Part shown: positions 44,843 through 58,603 of the stretch, in pieces
Layout: each line of letters begins with the position of its first letter
How positions within the stretch are numbered: position 1 is the stretch's first letter
Notes under the pieces: model-generated
The model's database searches: none
What the model was told of the DNA's origin: nothing
The model's input: only the letters and a program-made list of their open reading frames with translations
Made by a program: the position numbers and the translations under genes
Assembly (NCBI RefSeq): GCF_900092135.1
Contig: NZ_FMYF01000005.1
Coordinates: 124,001-188,000, forward strand
Source: Raineyella antarctica
GTDB lineage: Bacteria; Actinomycetota; Actinomycetes; Propionibacteriales; Propionibacteriaceae
Reading direction: 5' to 3'
Length of the DNA: 64,000 nt

Positions 44843-44860
44843 GCGGCAACGGGTTGCCGC
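44843..44860. promoter_or_regulatory. Perfect 18-base inverted repeat between uxaC and the LarA-family gene
   Basis: GCGGCAAC-GG-GTTGCCGC: 8-base arms, 2-base centre, the size and symmetry of LacI-family operators. GTTGCC occurs again at 44864-44869 directly after it. It lies 31 bases before the uxaC start and 72 before the LarA-family start, so one bound repressor could control both directions. The LacI-type gene 1.4 kb away is the obvious candidate regulator. Confidence 0.6.
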
Positions 44861-44931
44861 TAGTTGCCCGTTCGGCGCCATTTTGCGCGGATCTGCTTGT
44901 CTGTCGGGTGGTTTGGTGGAACGTTGGTGCC

Positions 44932-46266
<1,335 letters not shown>

Positions 46267-46281
46267 ACGGATCGCAGTGGG

Positions 46282-47340
46282 TCAGCGGCGCACGGCGGAG
46301 CCGGTGGAACCGTCGGGCGCCGCCGGCCCGGTCGACTCGCGCACCATCAGCCTGACCGGCAGCAGGACCGGATCCCCCTGCTCGACCGGCTGGCGCCGCT
46401 GGCGCAGCAGGTGGTTCACCGCGGTCGCGCCGAGCGTGACCTGCGGGGCGGCCATCGTGGTCAGCCGCGGCCGGATAAGCGACGCCTCGGAGATGTTGTC
46501 GAAGCCGATCACGCTGACGTCCCGTGGCACGTCGACCCCGTTCAGCGCCAACTGGCGCATGAAGCCGATCGCCATCAGGTCGTTGTACGCCAGTACCGCG
46601 CTGGTCCGGTGCTCCATCCACTCCTGCGCGGCCTGGGCCCCGCCCTTGATCGAGGGGATGTACGGCCCGACCCGGCGCACCCGCAGGTCGAGTTCCAGTC
46701 CCGCCTCGCGCAGCCCCCGCCAGCGCACGCCGTCGGACCAGGAGTTCTCCGGGCCGGCCAGGTAGGTCACCGTCGTGTGACCCAGCTCGCCCAGGTGCTC
46801 GACGGCACGCTTGACGGCCCGCAGGTTGTCGCTGCTCACCGAGGTGACCTGCCCCACCTGCCGGTTCAGCACCACCAGCGGGATCTGCTTGGCCAGCCGT
46901 CGGATGTCGACGTCCGCGAGCCGCGAGGCGCCCAGGATGATGCCGTCCACGACCGGGATCATCCGGTCCAGCAGGGCGGACTCGAACCGCTCGTTCTCCT
47001 GGGTCTCGACCAGCAGCATGGTGTAGTCGAGTTCCTTGGCCGTACGCTCCGCACCGCGGATCATGCCCAGGTACACCGGGTTCGCGATGTCGGCCACGAC
47101 CAGGGCCAGGAGCTTGGTGGTCTGCTCGGGCATCGTGCGGGTGATGGCCTTGGTGTGGTAGCCGAGCTCGGCCGCCACGTGCCTGATCCGCTCGGCCGTC
47201 TCGAAGCTGACCCGCCCGGGCCGGGACAGCGCCCGGGACACGGTCGAAGGCGATACCCCGGCCTCGCGGGCGACGTCATAGATCGTGGGAGCCGCGGTCG
47301 GCCTCCCGCCGGTCGTCCCGTCGTCTGCTTCAGCCCCCAC
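46282..47340 (-). CDS. LacI-family transcriptional regulator
   Basis: A 352-residue repressor-type protein. The N-terminal helix-turn-helix is textbook LacI (TIYDVAREAGVSPSTVSRALSR, about 19-40, with the hinge helix region RIRHVAAELGYH after it), followed by a periplasmic-binding-like sensor domain (LLALVVADIANPVYLGMIRGAE through VSVIGFDNISEASLIRPRLTTM). The family binds a sugar or sugar acid and releases an even palindrome. Placed between the LarA-family gene (convergent, 15 bases between stops) and gnd (divergent), it probably regulates the sugar-acid genes and itself. The ligand is unknown; a uronate or its breakdown product is likely. Confidence 0.9.
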   Translation of the reverse strand: MGAEADDGTTGGRPTAAPTIYDVAREAGVSPSTVSRALSRPGRVSFETAERIRHVAAELGYHTKAITRTMPEQTTKLLALVVADIANPVYLGMIRGAERTAKELDYTMLLVETQENERFESALLDRMIPVVDGIILGASRLADVDIRRLAKQIPLVVLNRQVGQVTSVSSDNLRAVKRAVEHLGELGHTTVTYLAGPENSWSDGVRWRGLREAGLELDLRVRRVGPYIPSIKGGAQAAQEWMEHRTSAVLAYNDLMAIGFMRQLALNGVDVPRDVSVIGFDNISEASLIRPRLTTMAAPQVTLGATAVNHLLRQRRQPVEQGDPVLLPVRLMVRESTGPAAPDGSTGSAVRR

Positions 47341-47430
47341 GTTGCATTGCCTCCATAGCCAAAGGAAGTCGTCGGTTCGTCAGCCCCCAGACTAGTGGTA
47401 CGGACCGATTCTGCGGCGCCATCCCGCCGA

Positions 47431-47446
47431 ACGACTTCCAAGTCGT
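47431..47446. promoter_or_regulatory. Perfect 16-base inverted repeat between lacI-type gene and gnd
   Basis: ACGACTT-CC-AAGTCGT, a 7-base-arm palindrome with a 2-base centre. A single half site GGAAGTCGT occurs nearer the regulator gene (about 47364-47372). It is in the 277-base divergent region, 90 bases before the regulator start and 171 before gnd. It differs in sequence from the 44843 palindrome. Confidence 0.45.
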
Positions 47447-47617
47447 CGGAACCGGTGGGACCGGATCTGGGAAAACACCTGGCAACAAGCCCCCGCAGGT
47501 GCCTGATGCTCGGCATGATCGGGTGCAGGACTCCCAGCCGGCGGCTGTGGACGCCCCTCCCTACCTCGCGCGCAGGTCGCGCCTCGCCCCATAGGAACGC
47601 AACGAAAGGCATCACCC

Positions 47618-49051
47618 ATGAGTGAACTCGCAAGCATCGGCGTCGTCGGTATGGCGGTGATGGGCTCCAACCTCGCTCGCAACTTCGCCAACCACGGGCA
47701 CAAGGTCGCGATCTTCAACCGTAGCTACGAGAAGACCGAGCACGTGATGTCCAAGTACGGCGAGGAGACCGGCTTCATCGCGGCGAAGACGCCCGAGGAG
47801 CTCGTCGCCAGCCTGGAGAAGCCCCGCCGGATCATGATGATGGTCAAGGCCGGTGCGGCCACCGATGCCACCATCGACACCTTCGCCCCGCTGCTCGAGG
47901 ACGGCGACATCCTGATCGACGGCGGCAACGCCTTCTACAAGGACACCCAGCGCCGCGAGATCGCCCTGCGCGACCAGGGCATCCACTTCGTGGGCGTCGG
48001 CGTCTCCGGCGGCGAGGAGGGTGCCCTCAACGGCCCGTCCATCATGCCCGGCGGCTCCGCCCACTCGTACGAGTTCCTCGGCCCGCTGCTGGAGGACATC
48101 TCCGCCAAGTACAACGGCGAGCCGTGCTGCACCTACATCGGCACCGACGGCGCCGGCCACTTCGTCAAGATGGTCCACAACGGCATCGAGTACTCCGACA
48201 TGCAGGGCATCGGCGAGGCCTTCGCCCTGCTGCGCGCCGCCGGCCTGACCGTCCCGGAGATCTCCGACATCTTCCGCGAGTGGAACACCGGTGAACTGGA
48301 CTCCTACCTGATCGAGATCACCTCCGAGGTGCTCGACCAGGTCGACGCCAAGACCGGCCAGCCGCTGATCGACGTCATCGTCGACGCCGCCGGCCAGAAG
48401 GGCACCGGCTCCTGGACCGCACAGATCGCCCTCGAGCTCGGCGTGGACCTGAACGCCATCGCCGAGTCCGTCTTCGCCCGCTCGGTCTCCTCCGCCCCCG
48501 AGCTGCGCAAGGCCCTCCAGCCGCTGCTGCAGGGTCCGGACCAGACCATCAAGGTCGAGGACCGGGACGCCTTCGTCGAGGACGTCCGCCAGGCGCTGTG
48601 GGCCTCGAAGGTCGTCGCCTACTCGCAGGGCCTGGACCTGATCCGGGTCGGCGCGCAGGAGTACGGCTGGGACATCGATGTCGCCGCGGTCGCCAAGATC
48701 TGGCGGGCCGGCTGCATCATCCGGGCCAAGCTGCTGGACCGCATCTCCAACGAGTACGCCGCCAACAGCCTGACCAACCTGCTGGAGGCCCCCTCGCTGG
48801 TGGAGGACATGGGCAACGTGCAGGCCGGGTGGCGCCGTACGCTCACCCGGGCGATCGAGGCCGGCGTCGCGGCGCCGGTGTTCTCCTCGGCCCTGGCCTA
48901 CTACGACAGCGCCCGCTCGCCGCGCCTGCCCGCGTTCCTGATCCAGGGCCAGCGTGACTTCTTCGGCGCGCACACCTACAAGCGGATCGACGAGGACGGC
49001 ACCTTCCACACCGAGTGGTCCGCCGACCGGTCCGAGACCAAGATCAGCTGA
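47618..49051 (+). CDS. gnd: 6-phosphogluconate dehydrogenase, decarboxylating
   Basis: A 477-residue enzyme oxidising 6-phosphogluconate to ribulose 5-phosphate and CO2. Nucleotide-binding GVVGMAVMGSNLARNFANHGH with FNRSYEKT after beta2 (Arg/Ser, typical for NADP), LIDGGNAFYKDT, GVGVSGGEEGALNGPS, and KMVHNGIEYSDMQ with the catalytic Lys and the His-Asn pair. The C-terminal half has NALAKIW-like AVAKIWRAGCIIRA and ends in the tail that completes the partner's active site. Full length for the dimeric GndA type. GAAAGG precedes the ATG. It diverges from the LacI-type gene, and no other pentose phosphate gene is adjacent. Confidence 0.95.
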   Translation: MSELASIGVVGMAVMGSNLARNFANHGHKVAIFNRSYEKTEHVMSKYGEETGFIAAKTPEELVASLEKPRRIMMMVKAGAATDATIDTFAPLLEDGDILIDGGNAFYKDTQRREIALRDQGIHFVGVGVSGGEEGALNGPSIMPGGSAHSYEFLGPLLEDISAKYNGEPCCTYIGTDGAGHFVKMVHNGIEYSDMQGIGEAFALLRAAGLTVPEISDIFREWNTGELDSYLIEITSEVLDQVDAKTGQPLIDVIVDAAGQKGTGSWTAQIALELGVDLNAIAESVFARSVSSAPELRKALQPLLQGPDQTIKVEDRDAFVEDVRQALWASKVVAYSQGLDLIRVGAQEYGWDIDVAAVAKIWRAGCIIRAKLLDRISNEYAANSLTNLLEAPSLVEDMGNVQAGWRRTLTRAIEAGVAAPVFSSALAYYDSARSPRLPAFLIQGQRDFFGAHTYKRIDEDGTFHTEWSADRSETKIS

Positions 49052-49104
49052 TCCCGGTCACGACCCCGCAGCACTGACGCCGCACCACTGACCCCGCTGC
49101 ACAG

Positions 49105-49140
49105 ACAGGGGGCCGGCCCCTTCCGGGACCGGCCCCCTGT
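49105..49140. terminator. Bidirectional terminator between gnd and hpf
   Basis: ACAGGGGGCCGG (49105-49116) pairs perfectly with CCGGCCCCCTGT (49129-49140); the loop contains a further CCCC/GGG pairing. TTCTCTGCTTT follows on the plus strand. It lies between two convergent genes. Confidence 0.75.
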
Positions 49141-49183
49141 TCTCTGCTTTCGGGCCATCACGACCCGCGGTGGGCGGCTGGGG

Positions 49184-49822
49184 TCAGCCGACCTTCTCCG
49201 CAACGTTCTCCCCGTCGAGGCGGAGCACGCCGTAGCTGTATCCCTTTCGTCGGTAGACCACGCTCGCGACGCCGGCGTCGGCGTCCTGGAAGAGGAAGAA
49301 ATCGTGGCCGACCAGTTCCATCTGGTCGAGTGCCTGTGCCAGGGTCATCGGGGTCGTCGGGTGCGACTTCTCGCGCACCACCAGGGGTCCGTCACCGGTG
49401 ACCTCGATACCGGCCACGTTGTGCGTCTCGGACTCTCCGCCCTCGTCGGCCGGCGCCAGCGACAGCTCCGGCAGCTCCGCGGCGGCCTCGTGCAGGGCGG
49501 TGGGACGGTGGCGTCCGTGGTGCACCTTGCGACGGTCGGAGGCCCGGCGCAGCTGGGCGCGCAACCGGTCCATCGCCATCTCGAAGGACGCGAACCTGTC
49601 CGCGTCGGACGCCTCGGCGCGTACGACGGGCCCTCTCGAGAGGAGGGTGATCTCCGTTCGGTAGGTCTGGTTGGGCTGCTTCTCGGTTCCGTACGCCGAG
49701 AGCTGGACGTCCACCCGGATCACGCGATCCCGCAGGCGTTCGATCTTCCCGATCTTGTCCAGCACGTGCAGCCTGTAATCCTCGGGCACCTTGGTGTGCC
49801 GGCCAGTGACGTTCACGTCCAT
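49184..49822 (-). CDS. hpf: Ribosome hibernation promoting factor, long form
   Basis: A 212-residue long HPF. The N-terminal S30AE domain starts MDVNVTGRHTKVPEDYRLHV and continues with IRVDVQLSAYGT and the DADRFASFEMAMDRLRAQLRR helix; it blocks tRNA and mRNA sites on the 30S subunit. A basic linker follows (RRKVHHGRHRP), then the C-terminal dimer domain (about 150-210: VREKSHPTTPMTLAQALDQMELVGHDFFLFQD, VVYRRKGYSYGVLRL) that joins two ribosomes into a 100S particle. GGAGGT in the right place before the ATG at 49822 decides the start. In mycobacteria the gene is next to secA; here a sugar-acid cluster separates them. Confidence 0.93.
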   Translation of the reverse strand: MDVNVTGRHTKVPEDYRLHVLDKIGKIERLRDRVIRVDVQLSAYGTEKQPNQTYRTEITLLSRGPVVRAEASDADRFASFEMAMDRLRAQLRRASDRRKVHHGRHRPTALHEAAAELPELSLAPADEGGESETHNVAGIEVTGDGPLVVREKSHPTTPMTLAQALDQMELVGHDFFLFQDADAGVASVVYRRKGYSYGVLRLDGENVAEKVG

Positions 49823-50154
49823 GGCAACCTCCAATTTCCACAACGGCCGACTGCCCGTCTGCTGACAGGCTCCGGATCGGCCCCTGACATGTGAAAGACA
49901 CCGCGTATCCCCTCGCTGGTTGCCAGGACCCGTGGGTCCTGCCGTCCGGATGCTCGGGATACCGGTGCCATGCACCCACGCTACCCGTGACCCCGATCCC
50001 CCACCAGCGCGTTGCCCCAAGTCATATGTTTCGACAGCTTCCTGACATGATCACGACCATCCCGAAACCGAAACGCAACACATCGGTCCGACCGCTCACG
50101 GGGCTGTAACACGAGGACCGGTCCGCGGAAACAGACGCCGGATTGACTATCGGC
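49823..50154. other. 332-base divergent region between hpf and amtB
   Basis: No gene is supported here. It should hold the promoters of both hpf and amtB. The half nearer amtB is less GC-rich and contains GAAAC/GTAAC-type motifs listed separately; the rest shows nothing I can name. Confidence 0.7.
50064..50132 (+). promoter_or_regulatory. Candidate GlnR-type nitrogen-regulation sites upstream of amtB
   Basis: GlnR of actinobacteria binds gTnAC-n6-GaAAC half sites at 11-base steps. Here GAAAC (50064) is followed after 6 bases by GCAAC (50075), and GTAAC (50106) is followed at 22 bases by GAAAC (50128) with a poor site between. Matches are partial, but the position before amtB-glnK-glnD fits. 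Confidence 0.35.
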
Positions 50155-53557
<3,403 letters not shown>

Positions 53558-54371
53558 GGGTCCGGTCCGCCTGCCGCGGCGTCGCGGCGACCGTGGCGGC
53601 GCCCAGCACGCGTACGCCGCACTGCCGCAGCACCCGGGCCAGCTCGGCCATCGTCGCGCCCGTGGTGATCACGTCGTCCACCAGTACGGTGGCTGCGCCC
53701 AGGTCCGCGCGCCCGGGGCGTACGACCAGGTGTCCCCGCAGGTTGGCCAGGCGCGCCTCCGCCCCCAGGCCGGCCTGGTCCTCGGTGCGGCGGGCCATCG
53801 TGACCGTACGACGGCTGCTGACCTGCAGCCCGGTGGCAGCACCCACCCGGCAGGCTGCCAGCGCGGCGACCCTGGCCGTCACGTCACTGCCCCGCTTGAG
53901 CACGGCCGACCGTCGGGACGGGGCGGGCACCAGTACGACGGCGCCGGGCCGCCACAGCCCGTCCTCCAGGCAGCGGTGCAGCAGGGCCAGCACCGACAGT
54001 GCAAGGCGGTCGGCGAGCAGCCCGGCGAGCGCCCATGCCGAGGCCTCCTTGTAGCGGTGGACGATGCCGCGGACCGGTCCGGCGTAGGGAGCCGAGGCCA
54101 CCGTCATGGGAAGCCCCTGCGGGGTGGGCCGGGGCCGTACGATCCTGGGGCCGTAGGCCTCGAACCAGACCCGGCAAGCGGGGCAGACCAGGGCCCCGGG
54201 CCGGCCGCACCCGGCGCAGGTGCGCCCGAGCAGCAGGTCCGCCGCCGCATCCGCGATCGATCCCCCCATGGGGCGAGGGTGGGCCGTGCCACCCCGATCG
54301 CGGCAGCCCGGCTGTCCAGGTGTGGAGAACCCCGGCGGTCCGGGCCGGTCGGTGGACGGAGAGGCGGACGG

Positions 54372-56132
54372 TCAGCCCGGATAGGCGGCAGCGGTGACGT
54401 TGCGGGAGACCTGCGGCCAGGTGAAGTCGTCCTCGTAGCGCCAGGCCCGGCCCTGGTCGCCGACGATGACCATCCGGGTCGTCCCGGGGTTGGCGAGCGT
54501 GGCGATCCCGGTCGCCTGCCAGCGGTCCGCCTGGCCGATCTGTGCCACGGTGATCGCGTTCGGGTCCAGCCGGTAGGGGCTCGGCTGGGTCGCCTCCTCC
54601 GTGGTCGCCAGCACCACGAGTTGTCCCGGACCGATCCAGCCGACGTCGCTGATCCCGGTCAGTTCGGTCTGGGCGGTGGTGACCAAGGGCACGACCCGGA
54701 GGCCGTCGACGTGGATCCTGCCGTCCTGGCGGCCGATCCGGGCCTGGGCGAGGTGACTGCGGCCCCCACTCTCGATCACCAGTGCCAGCCGGACACCGTC
54801 CGGGGAGAGCCGGAAGGCGGTGATCCGGTCGGCCGGCGGGATGTCGGCCGACACCTCGCGCACCTGGCCGTCGACGACGACCTGGATCCGCTGTTCCCCC
54901 GGCGCGCCGGAAACCAGCCACAGCTCCCCGGTACGGGCATACTGGGGACGCAGGAGCTGCCTGAAGCCGGAGAAGTCGAAGGTGCTGTCGCCGGTGGCCA
55001 GGTCGACCCCGGTGACCCTGGTCGCCCCAGCGGTGACCACCGCGACGGCGTCACCAGCCGCGGTGACGGCGAGTCCCTCGGGCCCCTGACCCGCCTGCCC
55101 GAAGATCCCGGCGATGGGGGCGGCGGGAGCTGTCGGATCGCCCTGGTCGATGCGCACCACGCGCCCCTCGGACACGGCGAACAAGTGGTTGTCCAGGACG
55201 GAGGGCACTGCGGACAGGGTGGGCAGCGCGCCGATCGGGACGACCCCGCCCTGGTCCGCCAGGTCGCCGACCGGGTAGTCCGTGCCGTCGTGCAGGAAAC
55301 GTACGCCCTTCACGGTCGGTAGCTGTCCCAGGGTCCAGGTGACCTGGCCGACGAGCAGCCGACGCTGCTGCTGGTCCAGGGCGCCGATCTCCCCCGCGAG
55401 GTCCACCTTCGCCACGCCCGACCCGTCGACCGAGACGGGGGCATTGAGGCGGCCACCCCCGGGCAGTGCACTGTGCACCACCGGTGCGATCCAGTCACCG
55501 GGCCCGGCCATCAGGGCGTCCACCAGCGTGGTGGCGGACACCCGGCCCTGGGCCATGGAGACGGGGTCGGGGACGAGGAACTGGCCACCGGGCTCGGGCC
55601 AGTAGAGGTTGAGGTGCTGGAAGAAGTTCTCGAAGACGAACTGGGACACCAGCAGGCCCTGCGGCGGCCGGGCGATCCGCCACTGGCCGTCGGCCCCGCG
55701 TTGCAGGCCGAAGTCGGTACTGATCTTGTCGGTCACCGGCGTGTAGGCGTTGCGCGTGTCGATCCGCCCGACGACGGGGGCGTCGAGGACGACCGCGCCG
55801 TTGGACTCGGTCGGGGCGTGTCCGTCGGCATACACCGTTACGCCGGAGGCCGGCTGCCAGGTCTCCCGTACGGCGGGTGCCAGGTAGAGCCGGGCGGTGG
55901 AGTAGTCGGGCTCGTAGGCGGCCATCGCCTGCAGGAACCCCTCCACGACCTGGCGCGGGGAGGCATCGGTGACCGGGGGCTGGGGGGCGATCTCGACCTG
56001 GGAGCTGGGGCGCGTGGTGGTCTGGTCGGCCCGGATGACCGGACCGGTCCGCGGGATCGCGACACAGCCGGCCAGGGTGAGTGTGAGGGCCAGCGCGGCG
56101 ACGACGCGCAGCAGCCGGACCCGGGTGGTCAC
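54372..56132 (-). CDS. lpqB: Lipoprotein LpqB (MtrAB accessory)
   Basis: A 586-residue lipoprotein: short basic start, hydrophobic helix, LTLTLAGC lipobox (Cys about 22), then a GerMN-type domain (about 55-280, with ASPRQVVEGFLQAMAAYEPDY and VSATTLVDALMAGP) and a C-terminal beta-propeller (about 330-586). In mycobacteria LpqB binds the extracellular part of MtrB and tunes its activity. The GTG at 56132 overlaps the mtrB TGA by four bases. The mtrA-mtrB-lpqB order is conserved through actinobacteria. Confidence 0.93.
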   Translation of the reverse strand: MTTRVRLLRVVAALALTLTLAGCVAIPRTGPVIRADQTTTRPSSQVEIAPQPPVTDASPRQVVEGFLQAMAAYEPDYSTARLYLAPAVRETWQPASGVTVYADGHAPTESNGAVVLDAPVVGRIDTRNAYTPVTDKISTDFGLQRGADGQWRIARPPQGLLVSQFVFENFFQHLNLYWPEPGGQFLVPDPVSMAQGRVSATTLVDALMAGPGDWIAPVVHSALPGGGRLNAPVSVDGSGVAKVDLAGEIGALDQQQRRLLVGQVTWTLGQLPTVKGVRFLHDGTDYPVGDLADQGGVVPIGALPTLSAVPSVLDNHLFAVSEGRVVRIDQGDPTAPAAPIAGIFGQAGQGPEGLAVTAAGDAVAVVTAGATRVTGVDLATGDSTFDFSGFRQLLRPQYARTGELWLVSGAPGEQRIQVVVDGQVREVSADIPPADRITAFRLSPDGVRLALVIESGGRSHLAQARIGRQDGRIHVDGLRVVPLVTTAQTELTGISDVGWIGPGQLVVLATTEEATQPSPYRLDPNAITVAQIGQADRWQATGIATLANPGTTRMVIVGDQGRAWRYEDDFTWPQVSRNVTAAAYPG

Positions 56133-57787
56133 GCCGCACCGTCGCCGGCAGGACCCTCGGACGGCAGGCGGCCGCCGCCCAGGGCCTGGGCCTCGAGGAT
56201 GTCGCGTGGCACCACGGGCAGCGGCGGTACCTCGACCACCCCGCCGGGGGTCCGGGGGATGGTCAGGCGGAACTGCGCGCCCTGGCCGGGGCGCCCCCAG
56301 GCGTTCAGCGTGCCGCCGTGCAAGCGGGCGTCCTCCATCGAGATGGCCAGGCCGAGGCCCGTCCCGCCCACCGTGCGGGCCCGGGAGGGGTCGCCGCGCC
56401 AGAACCGGTGGAAGACCATCCGGGCCTGCTCGGCCTCGAAACCGACGCCGTGGTCGCGGACGGTGATGGCGGCCGCCCGCTCGTCGCCGAGCACGGTGAT
56501 GTCGATCGGCCGGGACTCGCCGTGCTCGATGGCGTTCGTGATGAGGTTGCGCATGATCCGCTGGATCCGGCGCGAGTCCGCCTCCACGTACGTGGGGCCC
56601 TCGGCATGAACCAGGATCGGGGTGTCCTTGCTCTCGGCGAGCGCGTGCTGGGCCTCGACCTCGGCCTCGACCACCTCGACGAGGTCGATCGTGGCGGTGG
56701 TGAGCACCGCGGCCCCGGCGTCGAAGCGGCTGATCTCCAGCAGGTCGTCCAGCAGCGAGGCGAAGCGGTCGAGCTCGTTGTGCAGCAGCTCGGTCGAGCG
56801 CCGCGTCGCGGGGTCGAAGTCGTCGCGGGCCTCGTAGATGAAGTCGCCGGCCATCCGCACGGTGGTCAGGGGGGTACGCAACTCGTGGGAGACATCGGAG
56901 ACGAACTGCTGCTGGACCTGGGAGAGGTTCTCCAGCTGGCTGATCCGGGTCTGCAGCTCGGAGGCCATATTGTTCATCGAGGCGGCCAGGCGGGCGACGT
57001 CGTCGCTGCCACGGACCACCATCCGGTCGGCCATGTTGCCGGAGGCCAATGCCTCGGCGGCCTCCCGGGCGGCCCGGACCGGTATGACGACCTGCCGGGC
57101 GATTGAGGCGGAGATCAGCCCCAGCGCGACGACCAGGATGGCCCAGGTGGTGATCACCGCGCCGCGGAGCACCTGCAGGGTCTCCTGCTCCTGGGACATC
57201 GGGAAGACCAGGTAGACGGGGAACCTGCCCGCGCCGGGGGCGTTGAGGGCGGAGCCGACCACCCAGCCGGCCTCGGTCCGTCCGTCGGTGTAGACGATCT
57301 GGGTGGAGGCGGCCCAGATGCCGGTTGCGCTGCCGACCTGCGTCGCCAGGGACGCCGGCACCGACTCCGGTTCCATCGAGCCGGAGCGGAAGCTGGAGAC
57401 CGAGCCCTGGACCAGGACGTGGTACTGGCCACCGACCGCCCCGCGCTGGTCGAGGTCGATGGCGATCTTGCTGAGTATCTCGTTGACGTTTCCGGCGGCC
57501 AGGTCGCCGGTGTACATCTGGGCCTGGGCGCTGTCGAAGGCGATCTCGGCCTCGGCCATCGCGGCCCGTCGCTTGCCGCTCACCACGCCGTCGGCCGCCT
57601 GCTGCATGAGCAGGAACCCGGCCAGCACCAGCACGACGGTGGTTGCAAGCACGGTGGTGACGACCACCCGCAGTGGCAGCGAGCCGCGCCACACCGCCTG
57701 CGGGTGGCGGAAGAAGCGAGCAAGGGCGTCGCCCATCGGCCGCCACCAGTGGCGGCGCCGGCCGGCGACCACCCCGGCGACGCTCAT
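56129..57787 (-). CDS. mtrB: Sensor histidine kinase MtrB
   Basis: A 552-residue membrane kinase. Two membrane helices (about 43-66 and 213-236) flank an extracytoplasmic sensor, followed by a HAMP domain (about 237-290). The HisKA box is FVSDVSHELRTPLTTVRMAGDFIYE with the phosphorylated His. The ATPase has IMRNLITNAIEHGESRPID (N box), VRDHGVGFE (G1), FHRFWRGDPSRART and GGTGLGLAIS (G2). It senses cell-wall or septum state and phosphorylates MtrA, which controls wall hydrolases and osmotic genes. Four bases separate its start from the mtrA stop. Confidence 0.95.
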   Translation of the reverse strand: MSVAGVVAGRRRHWWRPMGDALARFFRHPQAVWRGSLPLRVVVTTVLATTVVLVLAGFLLMQQAADGVVSGKRRAAMAEAEIAFDSAQAQMYTGDLAAGNVNEILSKIAIDLDQRGAVGGQYHVLVQGSVSSFRSGSMEPESVPASLATQVGSATGIWAASTQIVYTDGRTEAGWVVGSALNAPGAGRFPVYLVFPMSQEQETLQVLRGAVITTWAILVVALGLISASIARQVVIPVRAAREAAEALASGNMADRMVVRGSDDVARLAASMNNMASELQTRISQLENLSQVQQQFVSDVSHELRTPLTTVRMAGDFIYEARDDFDPATRRSTELLHNELDRFASLLDDLLEISRFDAGAAVLTTATIDLVEVVEAEVEAQHALAESKDTPILVHAEGPTYVEADSRRIQRIMRNLITNAIEHGESRPIDITVLGDERAAAITVRDHGVGFEAEQARMVFHRFWRGDPSRARTVGGTGLGLAISMEDARLHGGTLNAWGRPGQGAQFRLTIPRTPGGVVEVPPLPVVPRDILEAQALGGGRLPSEGPAGDGAA

Positions 57788-57791
57788 CGGG

Positions 57792-58511
57792 TCAGCCCAC
57801 CTGCTGGTCGACGGCGCCCGCCTTGTAGCCGACCCCTCGGACCGTCACCACGATCTGCGGGTGCTCCGGGTCCTTCTCGATCTTGGAGCGCAGGCGTTGG
57901 ACGTGGACGTTGACCAGGCGGGTATCGGCCGCATGGCGGTAGCCCCAGACCTGCTCCAGCAGCACCTCGCGGCTGAACACCTGGCGGGGCTTGCGCGCCA
58001 GGGCGAGCAGCAAGTCAAACTCGAGCGGGGTCAGGGCGATCTCGGTGGTGCCCCGGCGGACCGAGTGCGCCTCGACGCTGATCACCAGGTCACCGATGGC
58101 CAGGGTCTCCTGGGCGGACTCGGCGGGCAGCCGGCGCAACCGGGTGCGCACCCGCGCGATCAACTCCTTGGCCTTGAACGGCTTGGCGATGTAGTCGTCG
58201 GCGCCGGCCTCGAGGCCCGCGACCACGTCGGTGGTGTCGCTCTTCGCGGTCAGCATCACCACCGGGACGTCCGACTCGGCACGGATCTCGCGGCAGATCT
58301 GGACGCCGTCCTTGCCGGGCAGCATCACGTCGAGCAGCACCAGGTCGGGCTGGACCTCCCGCAGCAGGTCCATCGCCGTGTCTCCACGGCCGCACCAAGC
58401 GGTCTCGAACCCCTCCTGCTGGAGCACGAGCTGCAGCATCTCCGCCAGCGCGGCGTCGTCGTCCACCACGAGGATCATGGCCCGCGAGGCGGGTCGGGCA
58501 CCGTTCGGCAC
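57792..58511 (-). CDS. mtrA: Response regulator MtrA
   Basis: A 239-residue OmpR-type regulator. The receiver has VVDDDAALAEML, the phosphorylation site Asp61 in LVLLDVMLPG, LTAKSD and the switch Lys in IAKPFKAKEL. The DNA-binding domain has LTPLEFDLLLALARKPRQVFSREVLLEQVWGY and TRLVNVHVQRLRSKIEKDP. Very close to mycobacterial MtrA (ARILVVDDDASLAEM; ADDYI-KPFK). The GTG start at 58511 is supported by GGAG nine bases upstream, though an internal ATG just before ILVVDDD would also fit. First gene of mtrA-mtrB-lpqB. Confidence 0.96.
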   Translation of the reverse strand: MPNGARPASRAMILVVDDDAALAEMLQLVLQQEGFETAWCGRGDTAMDLLREVQPDLVLLDVMLPGKDGVQICREIRAESDVPVVMLTAKSDTTDVVAGLEAGADDYIAKPFKAKELIARVRTRLRRLPAESAQETLAIGDLVISVEAHSVRRGTTEIALTPLEFDLLLALARKPRQVFSREVLLEQVWGYRHAADTRLVNVHVQRLRSKIEKDPEHPQIVVTVRGVGYKAGAVDQQVG

Positions 58512-58603
58512 AGTGTTGTACTCCTTGTCTGGCTCGGCCTGCCCATCCTAGCCGTCCGTCCGGGCTCCGCCCCCTCCTGACCAACCGGGGCGGCGCCACG
58601 AGC

